Shown in pieces: positions 13,638 to 24,991 of a stretch of 64,000 nucleotides of DNA. The position numbers and the translations under genes are program-made. Source of the stretch: Cannabis sativa (Eukaryota; Streptophyta; Magnoliopsida; Rosales; Cannabaceae); assembly GCF_029168945.1 (NCBI RefSeq), contig NC_083605.1, positions 5,711,280-5,775,279 on the forward strand. Reading direction: 5' to 3'. Numbering within the stretch: position 1 is the first letter of the stretch; every line of letters begins with the position of its first letter. Under the pieces are notes generated by a model. It was not told the DNA's origin and made no database searches. It saw only the letters and a program-made list of their open reading frames with translations.

Positions 13638-15643
13638 ATGCTCAAAACCCAGAAGGCGAAGAAAGTGGCCTCACAAGTAAATGTTGGCTCTGAGGAACGA
13701 GATGAGGCGACCGATGAGGAATATGAAGAAAACTTCGAAGGGTACGACACATACGACGAAGGTAGCTATACTGAATTGCTGGTCCGGAGGCAAAAGGCGG
13801 GTGATGATGAAGCCGAACTTGCCACCCAAAAAGAGTAGAATAAGCGGATGCAAGAGGTAATGGTCGCCATGCAAAAAGCCATGGAAACAGCGGGGGATAC
13901 ATATACACCCCAAGGCCATCCCAGTGGGACCCGAGGAAACACCAGATGAATCCTCACCAAGTACTCAGAAGCCCAAGACCAGGGAACCAAGCCCTATAAG
14001 GTATCCTTCTGAGGAAAACCTTGCGAAAAATCCAACTTCGATCCCAGGGAGAAAGAAGAAGGCGCAGGATCTGCGAAAGGTCCGCTCAAATTTCCAAAAA
14101 GGGAAAGAGCCGCAGAGGGGTAAGCTCCCTCAAGCGAGTCTTGGCCCTCAGGATCGAGAGGACTGAAAGAGCGAATCCGTGCACCAAGAGCCCAGGGAGA
14201 GAGGGAGGAAAAACCGAAGGTACCCTCTAGCTGACCTAAGATAAAAAATTAATGAAAAGCATGGTGACTTAAGATACCATCTTGAAAAGAAGAAACACGC
14301 ATTACCAATCTATGGAGACACGTTGAACGAGGGAATCCTGGCTGAGTTGGCAATACTACGCAAAGACATTGCTAGGGTCTCCCAGAGATATAAAAAGGGA
14401 TGACTCGGACTCTGTCTACGAGGACCAGGAACCGTGCGCCCGGCACATATTGGATGTAGAAATCCCCAAGAAGTTTAAGATGCCCGAAATGTCAACTTAC
14501 ACCGGAGATTCGGACCCCACCAATCATTTGTCCCTATTTAACCGAGTGATGACTGTCATGAGGGTCAGAAATGATGCAAAGTATTTATGCTTTCCACTGA
14601 CGCTGAGCGGTTCTGCTGAAGAATGGTTCAAGAAGTTGGAACCAGGATCAGTGGACTGTTGGAATAAGCTACAAGTCAGTTTTCGAAGATAATTTGTCGC
14701 GACAAGAAAAATTAACCTTGAAGTCAGCGCCATGACTAATATAAAACAATTGCCTTCAGAAACTCTAAAGAACTTTGTAAAGATATTCAAAGAAGAGGCT
14801 TCAAAGACCAAGAAGGTAGACGACGGACAACAGCTGGCCCTCCTCCAAGCTGGGATCTGCACGGGGACTCCTTTCTGGAATGAACTACAACAAGAAGGAG
14901 CAGCTAATCTCCAAGATTTCCATAATAGGGTCCAAAAGTACATCAACTTGGAAGAAGCCCAAATAGTGGCTTACGGAGGATACTACCCGACCGAAGTATC
15001 AAGATATGCACCTGGAGCACAGCTCCTGGGAGCCCCGTCTCCGGCCACTCCTCAAATGAGCAGAAAACAATTCTCTGCTACCCCAGGATATAATCAAAGC
15101 CTCGCCCTGGCTCCTGCATCATCACACTTTGGGGCACCCATGGGCAATCCCTCGGGGATGAGTGTCCAAACCCTGTCCCAATGTGCACCTGCCACCAACC
15201 TGGCAAGACCTCCTAACAGCTCCCGGAGCAAAAGGTCTTCAAAGGGCAGTACCCGGACTGAGGATAAGCGACAGCGAAGGGAGTATACCCCTCAATACAC
15301 TCAATATAAGGAGCTCACGGATACGCTGGAACGTGTATATTTTTCCACCCGACAGAATACGCATTACCGGAAGCCTCCTCCACTGTATAGGGATAGCTCC
15401 CAGAGGGATCCCAATAAAAGGTGTGAGTATCACAACGACATTGGTCACAACACCAATCAGTGCAAAAACCTAAAAGACGAAATCGAGTACCTAATCCGAT
15501 TAGGTCATATGTATGAATGGATCAAGAACAAATTACCCCATCTAAACCTACCTTCGGCAGGAGGCCCTTTACCTCAGGGAGGACCAGGCAGTATGCCCGA
15601 AGAACAAGTACCTGGAGTACCCCCTGGAGGAGCACTCTCATAA
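13638..15643 (+). pseudogene. gag of the Tat-type gypsy element
   Basis: This is a capsid-like polyprotein of the element, acting in cytoplasmic particle formation. The best segments are 14,369-14,692 and 14,732-15,643. The first holds the retrotransposon gag core (FKMPEMSTYTGDSDPTNHL and SGSAEEWFKKLEPGSV); the second continues it (LPSETLKNFVKIFKEEA) and ends with a zinc-knuckle-like CEYHNDIGHNTNQC, typical of Athila/Tat gag. A stop at 14,690 and others at about 13,836 and 13,947 interrupt the frame. The start is uncertain; ATG at 13,638 opens an acidic N-terminal part. Confidence 0.75.
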
Positions 15644-15807
15644 CAGGTGCCCGAATTACCACTACGGTCAGATGGGAGAGTGACCATGATCTTCGGTGGG
15701 CCTCATATCGGAGGAACCACCAGAAATGTGTTAAAGCGCTACGCGGGGCCATAAAACACGATGAAGTATGGGAAGTCACTCAACTCCCAGCATAAAGGCC
15801 CCGACTC

Positions 15808-16278
15808 ATGGACCAACCCATCACTTTCACAGAAGACGATGCAAAATCGGTGCGCTTCCCTCACCACGATCCTCTGGTTATAGAAACTCCCATCACCAAC
15901 AAGGTCGTGGCAAGAATACTGGTGGATAACGGGAGCTCTGTGAATCTATTGTTCAAAGAAGCCTTCATGGCCATAGGGCTCACGCACAGGGATCTGTCGC
16001 CCAGCGGCTCCCAGCTCACAGGATTTAACGGAACAACGCTCATCCCAATGGGAAAGGTAAGGCTTCCTGTCACCCTATGCCCAGACACCCCACAAAGCAC
16101 TTTCAAGTACTGCACCTTTGTGGTAGTAGATTACCCAAAAGCGTACAATGCCATCCTTTGCCGGCTGGTCTTGGTTGATTTTGGAGCGATCATCTCCATC
16201 CGGCACCTATGCCTCAAATTCCCTACCCAAGAAGCCGGAGTGGGAACGGTGAGGGGAAACGAAGGAGAGGCGAGGTAA
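15808..16278 (+). pseudogene. Retropepsin-like protease domain of the gypsy element
   Basis: The segment contains ARILVDNGSSVNLLF, the position of the aspartic protease active site (family form D-[GST]-G-[SA]). Here the residue after Asp is Asn, giving DNGSS. Downstream is FNGTTLIPMGKVRLPVTL and a FVVVDYPKAYNAILCR stretch, where the family usually has an ILGR flap. It probably belonged to one gag-pol reading frame and is now bounded by stops. Confidence 0.7.
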
Positions 16279-16293
16279 TGCTACAACGTTGCA

Positions 16294-17697
16294 ATGCACC
16301 TGTCAGTATTGGTGGTGCACAGGGGTGAAGAGCCAAGATTGATGGAACAAGACGAGTTGGATCCCCGCGTGGGATCCAAAACAGCTGTAGAACCTATGGA
16401 AGACACCGAGGAAGTGAGCGTGTGTGACCTCGACTCCACTAAAGTTATCCGCCTAGGAAAGAACTTGGAGGCAGAGGAAAGAAGCACGATCATTGAAACA
16501 TTAAAGGCAGTCATAGATGTTTTTGCGTGGTGCCAGGGGAATATGACCGACATAAGAACCCATGTGATCACCCATATCCTAAATGTTAACCCAGACATGC
16601 CTCCGGTGCAACAATAGAGACGTCCTCTTGATCTAGTAAAAGCAGACGCCATAGAGAAAGAGGTGGATAAGCTACTAACCAATGGCCTAATCAGGGACGT
16701 GTACTACCCAAAATGGCTGGCTAATCCGGTGTTGGTACCCAAACCAAATGGGACGTGGCGTTTTTGCATAGATTTCACTGATCTTAACACGAGCTTCCCA
16801 AAAGATTGCTTCCCTTTACCTCGAATTGATCAAATGGTGGATGCCACCTCAGGATTCAAGCTACTATCCTTCATGGACGGCTACTCCGGGTACAACCAGA
16901 TGAAGATGCATGTCGCAGATCAAGAATGTACTAGCTTCAGGACTGACAAGGGAGTATACTGTTACCTGGTCATGCCCTTCGGATTAAAAAACACCAGTGC
17001 AACTTATCAAAGAATGCTTAACTTAATGTTTAAAGGCCTCCTTGGAAGAAATATAAAGGTATACGTAGACGACATGCTAGTTAAATCTAAGACATGCATG
17101 GGCCATGCCAATGATCTCACGAAGTGCTTCGAAGTAGTCTGAATGTACGGGATGAAGCTTAATCCTAAGAAGTGTACCTTTGGCGTCAAATCGAGAAATT
17201 TTTTAGGATTTATCATCAGCCAATGAAGGATAGAGGCAAACCTCGAAAAAATTCAGGCCTTACTGAGCATGCCTTCCCCCAAGAAACACAAAGATGTGCA
17301 CAGTTTGACTGGGAAGGTTGCCGCCCTAAGCCGATTCATTTTCCGGTCAACCGACAAGTGCATCCTATTCTTTAATATTTTGAAGAAATGTCAAAAATTT
17401 GAGTGGACTGAAGAATGCGAGGAGGCATTCAAAAAACTAAAAGAGCACATGGCCAAACCACCGGTACTGTCAAAACCGCTTCACAAAGAAGACTTGTTAT
17501 TATACTTGGCCGTCTCTGAAAACGCTTACAGTGCGGCCTTGGTCCGGGAAGAGGACAAGGTCCAGCATTCGGTGTACTATGTTAGTAAGCGCATGACAGG
17601 AGCCCAGACGTGGTATCCCTTAATCGAGAAACTAGTTTTTTGCCTCCTTATGGCTTCAAAGGAAATTAAGACCCTACTTCTAGGCCCATCCCATTAA
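16294..17697 (+). pseudogene. Reverse transcriptase and first RNase H of the gypsy element
   Basis: RT motifs run in order: WLANPVLVPKPNGTWRFCID, then FKLLSFMDGYSGYNQ, then YLVMPFGLKNTSATYQRMLN, then VYVDDMLVKS with the catalytic YVDD-type Asp pair intact. RNase H follows with EWTEECEEAFKKLKEHM and ALVREEDKVQHSVYYVSKRM. Frames are broken by stops at 16,615, 17,140 and 17,224. These look like CGA to TGA or similar transitions. This enzyme would copy element RNA into DNA inside cytoplasmic particles; here it is dead. Confidence 0.85.
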
Positions 17698-17767
17698 GGT
17701 ACTTACAAATCCACTTCGACAAGTCTTGCAGAAACCCGAAGCCTCAAGAAGACTCCTTAAATAGGCC

Positions 17768-18300
17768 ATGGAATTGAGCCAGTTCGATATACACTACGCC
17801 CCGCGTATTTCCATAAAAGGACAAGCCCTGGCGAACTTCATAACAGAATGTAATGAAGTAGAGGCCAGCTCCAATATGCTAGCCCCGCGAATGCCGGCAT
17901 GGAAAGTGTTCGTTGATGGGGCGTCAAATGAAAATGGATCCGGCGCCGGGATAGCAATGATATCGCCAGACGGACTCCGGCTCCAGGCCGCCCTATGCTT
18001 CGCATTTCCAGCTTCCAACAACGAAGCCGAATACGAAGCACTAATCGCAGGACTAAGATTGGCCAAAGCTGTGGGGCTACAAGGGTAGAAGTCTTCAGTG
18101 ATTCACAGTTAATGGTCAATCATGTATTAGGAGAATACCAAACGCGTGGAGAAAAAATGGCCACTTACGTAGCGATTGTCAAAGAACTGCTCCATGACTT
18201 CACAGAATACAAAGTGGAAAGAATCCCATGAGAAAAGAACGCTCACGCAGACTGTCTGGCCAAGCTAGCCTCGGACAGTGAAATAGAAAAACTGAGGGTG
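17768..18300 (+). pseudogene. Second (archaic-type) RNase H of the Tat element
   Basis: KVFVDGASNENGSGAGIAMI gives the first catalytic Asp, SNNEAEYEALIAGLRLA the Glu helix, and VEVFSDSQLMVNHVLGEY (one base out of phase, after a frameshift near 18,088) the second Asp. A terminal HADCLAKLAS segment supplies the last conserved Asp. This extra, cellular-type RNase H lies between the retroviral-type RNase H and the integrase, a layout described for Tat/Ogre elements. A TGA at 18,229, probably from CGA, precedes the last motif. Confidence 0.8.
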
Positions 18301-18471
18301 GTACCCATCGAACACCTCACGGTGCCAAGCATCAAAGCCAAAGAAATGGTAGCTACTAACGAGCAAGGACCGAGTTGGATGGACTCCATCATCAAATACG
18401 TAACGAAAGGAGAATTGTCTCAAGAAAGGCCTGTATCCAAGAGGTTATAGTATCAGGCACATCGATACGTA

Positions 18472-19613
18472 ATGATGGACAATATCCTTTACCTGAGAGG
18501 GCTCAGCATGCCGTACTTAAGGTGTGTGTCGGACTCTGAAGCTAGACGGATCATGCAGGAGGTCCATGAAGGGTTTTGTAGAGATCACACCGGAGGTCCG
18601 AGTCTCTCAAAGAAAATATTGAGACAAGGATACTTTTGGCCAACAATGAAGAAAGATTGTGTAGACTATGTCCTAAAATGTGATTCATGCCAAAAATTTG
18701 CGAACATACCGAGAGCCCCACCCAACAAAATTACACTAATGACTAGCCCCTCGCCCTTCGCGGTGTGGGGGATAGATCTCATTGGGTCCTAACCAACGGG
18801 AAAGGGAGGGGTAAAGTATGCCACAGTGCTCGTAGACTACTTCACAAAGTGAACGGAGGTCGAGCCTATGAAGACCATAACTGCTAAGAAAGCATTAGAC
18901 TTTGTTATCAAAAATATCGTGTGTCGATATGGCTTGCCTCATAAAATAGTCTCAGACAACGGAAAGCAGGTTAACTACGAAGAATTCACATATTTCTGCA
19001 ACCACCACAGAGTCGTCAAAAGCTTCTCCACGGTTGCAAGACCTCAAACAAATGGACAGGCAGAGGTTGTCAACAAAATACTAAAAGTCACCCTAAAGAA
19101 AAAGCTACTGGCTTGCAAAAATAACTGGCTCGAAGAACTGCCACGATTATTATGGGCCTACCGGACCACTCCAAGAACCACAACTGGACACTCCCCATTC
19201 TCGATGGTGTACGAATGCGAAGCTATGGTACCAGTGGAAACCTTGTTCCCATCCCACAGAAGGGCAACATATGATCCGGCAACAAACAAAGCCTTACTAC
19301 AAGAAGCGCTGGATCAAATATACGAGCTCCAGGATGAGTCTCAGGTACGAATGGCAGCTTACCAAAGAAAGGTGGCTAAATACATCAACGCCTAGGTCAA
19401 AGATAGAAAATTCACCATTGGCGAATTAGTCCTACAACGGGTCTTTCCAGCCACTCAAGAACCTGGAGTGGGGGTACTTGGGCCAAATTGGGAAGGACTG
19501 TATGAAATTGAGGATGAAATCGGCTTTGAGACCTATAAGCTAAAGAGAATGGACGGATCCATAGTGTCTAGGGCCTAGAATGATGACCACCTCCGAAAAT
19601 ACTATAAATAGTT
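18472..19613 (+). pseudogene. Integrase of the gypsy element
   Basis: An HHCC zinc domain (HTGG... CDSCQKFA) is followed by the DDE core: GIDLIG (Asp), KIVSDNGKQVN (Asp) and TNGQAEVVNKILK (Glu). The C-terminal tail reads NWEGLYEIEDEIGFETYKL, a chromodomain-free end as expected in Tat. Stops occur at 18,790, 18,850, 19,393, 19,576 and 19,609; the one at 18,850 sits where the family has Trp (TK-W-TEVEP), so TGG became TGA. The last may be the native stop. The enzyme would insert the cDNA into the genome. Confidence 0.85.
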
Positions 19614-19930
19614 AAAAGAAAAGTTTATATTCTGTAAAAGAACCTGTGCCGGACAAATGTATGCAACCTCTTATGTGATTTTTAAAGACTAAGTGACCTA
19701 AAAATTTCTTTTCATGTCACTTAGAGGGGTATTAAGGCATATCATATGGGCAAGAAATAGGATAAATATAAACAGGATGAACATAAGAAAAGTAAAAGGC
19801 TAAATAATCCAAAGATATACCAAAAAAGAAAAGGGCCTGGGGCCGGGACATAAAATGTCTCCCCTTAAAAAGAAAATAGAATTGTTTTATAAGAAAGGGG
19901 AAGGATAAAATAAAGAAACAAGCGAATCAC

Positions 19931-22671
19931 TTAGTCAACCCGGGGAGGAAGACGAGGACCCCTAAGTTCCTCCAAAAAAGCCTCAAGTTTCTTGTTCTTC
20001 TCCCAGAAACGGGCCAATACTTCCTCAGGATTAGGGTAGAAAGGGAGATGAGGTTCGAAGTTGTTAGCTTTCCAGCACATGAACACACCGTCATCAAAAC
20101 GCTTTAGACAGTGTTGACAAGTGACTTGGGCCAGCAGAGCATCCCTCTTTACTTTAGCTGCTTCCTTCCGAGCCTGCTCCCTGAACTCATGGAGCTCCTA
20201 TACTTCAACAGTCAAGCTAGATGTTGTTTCCAAATCAGCCCAGTGCAGCTCCTCCAAAGATTTTAGCTCGACAGTGAGTTCTTTAACTTCTTCCTTGGAA
20301 TCTCGAAGATTCCTCCTTGCTGCAGCAACAACCTCATCCCTTGCCTTCAATTCCTCTGGTGGTTCTTCTCCATAAGGGCCTCCTTTTTTTGGGCTTCATC
20401 ACAGATTGCCTTCTTCTGCTCCTCCGACTCCCAGAGACTATTCATCGCCTCCTCCATACCACCAAATTCAGACATAGTATGTCCATGATCAATTAACGTA
20501 TTGGAGAGACGACTGGCCTCTACTGCAATCTAGCAGTCAACAAAAAAAAAATAACATATCATTAGAACCCTTGATTTGGTACATGAGGTTAGTAGAAGCG
20601 CAGGCCGCATATCTCTTCATGGGCAGTTGGGTCAGGCTGGCAACAAAGTGGCTCATCATCTTCGGGGCAAAAGGAGCTAGGCTAGGTCCCACAAAGCGTT
20701 TAAACCAGTCGGTCAAGGGATCTAAATTCAAATCCCAGACATTTTTGGCGTATTCACTTTGGACAGATCCATCCTGGGCATCCTTTAGTAATTTCTTCAG
20801 AGCCTCCGCCTCCGCGTTCCCTTGGTATGCTCCTCCAAGTCATAGTTGTACTTAGCAATCCAAAGCTGAACCCTTTCCTCATCAGGATGAACAGGAGTCA
20901 AGACAATACCCGGAGGCACATGATACTCATCCACCTCGGAAGGAATCCCCGAGTCAGCGCTGGGAGCTGGAGTATCCACTCTCCTCGATTTCTTAACAGC
21001 CTTTTTCTCCACCATTTTGCCTTTACACTTGCGGTCCAGGGAAGGGATGATCTCTCCTTCTTCCTCTTTTCATCAATAGGGATGACTTGGTCCTCGAGAA
21101 CGCTGTCAGGATATCTCCTGGGAGTCACCACTACGTCGCATGACTCGGGCAGACCAGCCTCAGAACAATAGGTATAGGCAAGATGGTCGAGGAGGTCCTC
21201 CATTGGCTTCGCTGCTTAAGGAATAAACGAAGAAGTCAGAACATTGCCAAAAAAACCATGCGTGCAAGAATAACATAATGAGACTAATTCTACCCTGGTG
21301 ATCTAATTCTTTCATAGCGAAGGTATATATTAAAAGGCTGGTGTAGTCGTCCCTTAGAAAGCTATCCGAGGGGAGGAACCAACTGGATGTCAGGTAAGCG
21401 GAATGATCCAAGAAGATAGGAACAGGAGGACCGAAACCCATCCGGGACCGGCTTATGAAATGATTAAGGTTGGAAAAATAAAAACTTTTGGCGTTATAAC
21501 CCCATCGTGAATGGGGCATTTGAAATTTATGCAACCGATCATCAAATTCCACTGGCCTACAACCAAAGTAATCTTGAACAGAAGGAACGTGATGAATAGT
21601 CAATGGAGACTAACAAGTTAAGGAAGTGCTGACATCAGGAGCCTCAGAGTTAGGAACCGGGAAAGGGAATTTAGGCTGGGAGGACGCTTGTTCTTTCCCA
21701 GCTTCAACCCGGAGGATCCTGCTTGAGGCAGTTTGGGCATTGATGTAGGCCAACTCTTGTTCCTTCTTGAATAGGTATTTACTGTATTTGTCTTCCGCAG
21801 AGGATCAAGATGATATCCTCTCGAAGCACCTTCTCGGTCTTGGGGTTGCGGACATTAGGGCAAAGAACTTTGGATAAGTTGAAATCTTCTACCGACTGGC
21901 TTTTGGAAATCAACTTAGCCCTCCTGCAGTTAGCAGACGTGACCAAGTCCCCAACATTCAACTCATCCTTATCATAATTGGCGAAAACTTTCGCACGTTG
22001 AAGGAAGAGTTGGGTAGGAGCAATACGGTGCATAGGAGGGGCCCTAACCCACTCGGTGAGAAACTCTAGAAGCTCGACGACTTTGAAGCTGGAAGAGAAG
22101 AAGAATCGGTGACGCTACTCCTTTACATTCTTCTAAAAGTTGTAAGGCACCAGACCTTCATTGGCAGAATGGGCCTGGAGCTTGAAAAATCCATCTTTAA
22201 GTTTGTCCCCCTTCTTGGGGACAGATAAAAGTTCATAAAAGTATAAAATTTCAGCCGGACTGGGCGGGGCCCAATTCTTGGCAACACAAAAAATGTACAA
22301 GCCTGAAAGCAGGCGGTAACCTTGGGGAATAAGTTGGGCATCTCTTCGTCCCTCAGGAGGCGATGAAAAACCTCAGCCGCGGAAGGCTTGATCCCGACGA
22401 CAGTAACAATCTTCTCCAATTGATGAGCGCATGTCAAGGTCGAGTGTAACTCGTCTGCCTCCCAGCTAGTGGACGGGCAAGTGTATTTCTCGTGGACTAC
22501 CGAACCTTTCATTACTTCCTCCAAGGTGGCCAGTTTCTTGGGTACCTTATTTGAAGATTTTGCTTCGATTGAAGTAGGGGCAGACATGGTCTGGGTTTGA
22601 TGAAGTTCTAAAATCTCTTCGTCAAAGCCAAAGAAATCGTGATCGTGAAGGTCGCGGAGAAACTCACTCAT
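19931..22671 (-). pseudogene. Antisense gene of the Tat-type element (putative gypsy-type transposon protein)
   Basis: A minus-strand coding chain lies between the integrase and the 3' LTR. It starts at ATG 22,671 (MSEFLRDLHDHDFFGFDEEI), continues through pieces ending near 22,123, 21,779, 21,160 and 20,537, and ends with a charged, coiled-coil-like tail (EELKARDEVVAAARRNLRDS; FWEKNKKLEAFLEELRG) to a stop at 19,931. The tail carries one internal TAG. Some breaks may be introns and others lesions; I could not fix splice sites. Antisense genes after pol are known in Tat relatives such as Grande, and the protein resembles the plant families annotated as putative gypsy-type transposon protein. 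The biochemical role is unknown. Confidence 0.65.
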
Positions 22672-23632
22672 CTGAAAAAGAAATCTAGCAGTTAGCCCCC
22701 AAACCAAACCCTAAAATAAAAGAGGGGAATGGGGGTCCCCTAACTGCTGGAAGGAGGTCCCCTCCGGATGTCTGCCAAAGATGAGAAATCTAGAGATTCT
22801 CCTAGGCAAACATCGGGTGCAAATATCCAAAAGGAAATAATAAATAAAAAAAGAGAGGTGAGGAAAAAGGGAAGAAAAAGACAAAATCATGAAAATCGCT
22901 TCACACTCTCGACGGTCCCAAGGTGAAGAAACCAGTTTTTGGCCCTAAAAGGAAAACGACAGTAAACGCACAAAAAACTATGGAATACGACGGTCTTCAC
23001 CATGACCATCATATATACCACAAAAATCAAGTACGATTTAAACGAGGACGCTGTTCTAAGTTTTGCCCTAACATGCATGTAGATAAATACTAAGATAAAG
23101 TACATTGAGAGATTTACACAATGGTGATGGGCGAGAAGTTGATGTGGTCTGATGGTAAAACTTGGACAGGAAACGATGGAGGAATATCAGTAAGAAGTCG
23201 ATGATTTCTAGAATTTTTTTTCAAATGTGCTATCTGAGTCGAAATGGCAGAGTGGTGAAAGTAACCCAGCAAAGAGAAAGTGCTGGCTTTTATAGGATAG
23301 AGAGGGTGCAAGGCAGCTGTGATCAGGCCTCATCGTATGATGGGAATTGGTATCGATTCGCATTTTGTGATCCAATGAATGGGATGAATGGGTGTAACGA
23401 GGAGAAAGGGCGGTTAAAACATTTGCGCACCTCTCTGACACCAGCATTAAACGTCCAGGTCTATCAATAGATAGAAAGCGAATCGTTACCTGCAAAAAAA
23501 AGATAAATATCAATGATGACGGTCATAAATGCAACCCACGCGCCTAGGGCACGTGCCACTGTATTTATAAAAGAGACCGCAGGTCGCGTACAAGCCTCAT
23601 TTACCATTTAGTAAATGAGACTTGGGGGTAAA
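22672..23632 (+). other. 3' untranslated part of the Tat element with polypurine-like tract
   Basis: About 960 bases lie between the antisense gene's start codon and the 3' LTR. No sense ORF is supported. A G-rich AGACTTGGGGGTAAA sits directly before the LTR and is the likely polypurine tract for plus-strand priming. A TATTTATAAAAG stretch near 23,561 could serve as a promoter element on either strand. Confidence 0.55.
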
Positions 23633-24101
23633 TGTTGCCTCGGATTTATCCCGAAATATGTGGCAATGGCTGCATGTGGCACGTGGATTTCAAGAACACC
23701 TCACCCACGAAAAATTTGCTAAGTCATGAATAGACAGGAAAGTGCATCTCAAGGAGTGAGCCCCCGGAGAGGAGCATAAGGCACACCTTTATTCTCCAGA
23801 AGCTAGAAATATAACAACGCATCTCTGGGAGTAGAAGAGCCCGTTCGAGGAGTCATTTCACATTTAATGCGGCATGGGGGAAACGTATCAGAACCCATAT
23901 AAAAGGATTTAACAGATGGTGTAAGCCTCTTTTACGGCGATTACACGATAATCAACGAGTCTAGTGACGACTCCGTTATGAAGAATCACATCAATCAAGG
24001 AAGGATAAAGATTACTTTCACCTAATCCCTAAGATACCTGCTGCATAGGTCATGTATGTCCTATTGTATATCTGCTAGGAATTTGTGTAAGGGGCTGACA
24101 C

Positions 24102-24698
24102 CAGGGCCGTCTTAAGGTTATGAGAGGCCTAGGGCGAAATTTGAAACGAGACCTTTTCTTTTTATAAAAATTTAAAATAAATTTTAATTAAATTTTAACA
24201 CAATATTAATTTTTTTTTTATCTCTATGTAATAAATAATTTTTTGCAACATAAACTAACTCGATCAAGTAATATTTAATTACTAAGAACATTTCTATGAA
24301 AGTGCTATATATTTTAGCACATTTGAAAGAAAAAATAAATGTTTAAATTATATATATTTTAAAAAAATAGATAATAAATATATATTTTATTTATTATTAA
24401 TATTATCAATAAAAATGTAAAGTGAAAGAACTTCTATATATTTTTTATACTATTCAATATAAATATTTTGAGTTGACTAAGGGAGGGATCGAACCCTTAA
24501 CCTCGCTTCCCCAAAGAGCCCGACTTACCATTTGTGCTTTTTGTTTTTCATGTAAACATTGAGTTAAATATTTATATATTATATGTTTTTTTTATATGTA
24601 TATATATATATATATAACAATTTCAATTTTTTCGGGGCCTTCGAAATTGTGGGGCCTGGGGTCGAGGCCCTGGTTGCCCCACCCTCTGGCCGGCCCTG
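24102..24698. mobile_element. Non-autonomous hAT element (597 bp) with 8-bp target duplication
   Basis: Ends are CAGGGCCG and CGGCCCTG, a perfect 8-bp inverted repeat, and both sides carry the duplicated target GCTGACAC (24,094-24,101 and 24,699-24,706). The 5' LTR of the same gypsy element shows the uninterrupted target. The interior is AT-rich, codes for nothing recognisable and contains a tRNA-like segment. Confidence 0.93.
24473..24548 (-). other. tRNA-like segment inside the hAT element
   Basis: On the minus strand the sequence holds GGTTCGATCCC, a near-consensus RNA polymerase III B box, preceded about 40 bases upstream by AATGGTAAGTCGGGC, which loosely fits an A box. It resembles the head of a tRNA-derived SINE or a captured tRNA pseudogene. 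I could not fold a convincing complete cloverleaf. Confidence 0.35.
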
Positions 24699-24991
24699 GC
24701 TGACACTTAAAGACAAGTGATTCCTTGCTAGTGATCCTTACAAAACTCTATAAATACCCCAAAAACAGATGGAAAAGGGGTCGATCGATCGATTGAGGAA
24801 TCAAAAGGAGTAAAGAAGAGAGAGAGAGAGATTCACCAAGAACATTCTCTATATAAGAATTCTCATAAATAACAAAGACTCGTGGACTACGACTCATTAA
24901 TGCTTGAACCACGTAAAAATCACCTTCATTAATTATTCCATAGCTCTCCTGATTATATTATTTAATTGGTTACCGAAAATCTCGATCAACA

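Larger units (their letters stand above)
12767..24991 (+). mobile_element. Ty3/gypsy retrotransposon of Tat type, full length, decayed
   Basis: The element is bounded by LTRs beginning TGTTGCCTC and flanked by a perfect 5-bp target duplication, GTATA (12,762-12,766 and 24,992-24,996). Its order is 5' LTR, gag, protease, reverse transcriptase, RNase H, a second (archaic-type) RNase H, integrase, an antisense gene, a polypurine-like tract and the 3' LTR. The second RNase H between RT and integrase plus an antisense gene after pol mark the Tat lineage (Retand/Grande/Ogre relatives). The LTRs differ at several percent of sites, so the insertion is not recent. Many stop codons break the frames. 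The matching site in the right arm of the inverted duplication (TATAC at 37,911) is empty. Confidence 0.93.
23633..24991 (+). repeat. 3' LTR of the gypsy element, interrupted by an hAT insertion
   Basis: Starts TGTTGCCTCGG and ends GATCAACA. Without the hAT element and its duplicated 8 bases it is 754 bp, matching the 755-bp 5' LTR. The two copies share long identical blocks, such as GCATGTGGCACGTGGATTTC, with scattered transitions. Confidence 0.92.

Noticed and set aside
13493..13990. Several minus-strand ORFs over the gypsy gag start
   Set aside because: They are shadows of the acidic gag N-terminal region on the other strand.
20121..20375. Plus-strand Ser-rich ORF
   Set aside because: It is the complement of the coiled-coil-like tail of the antisense gene.
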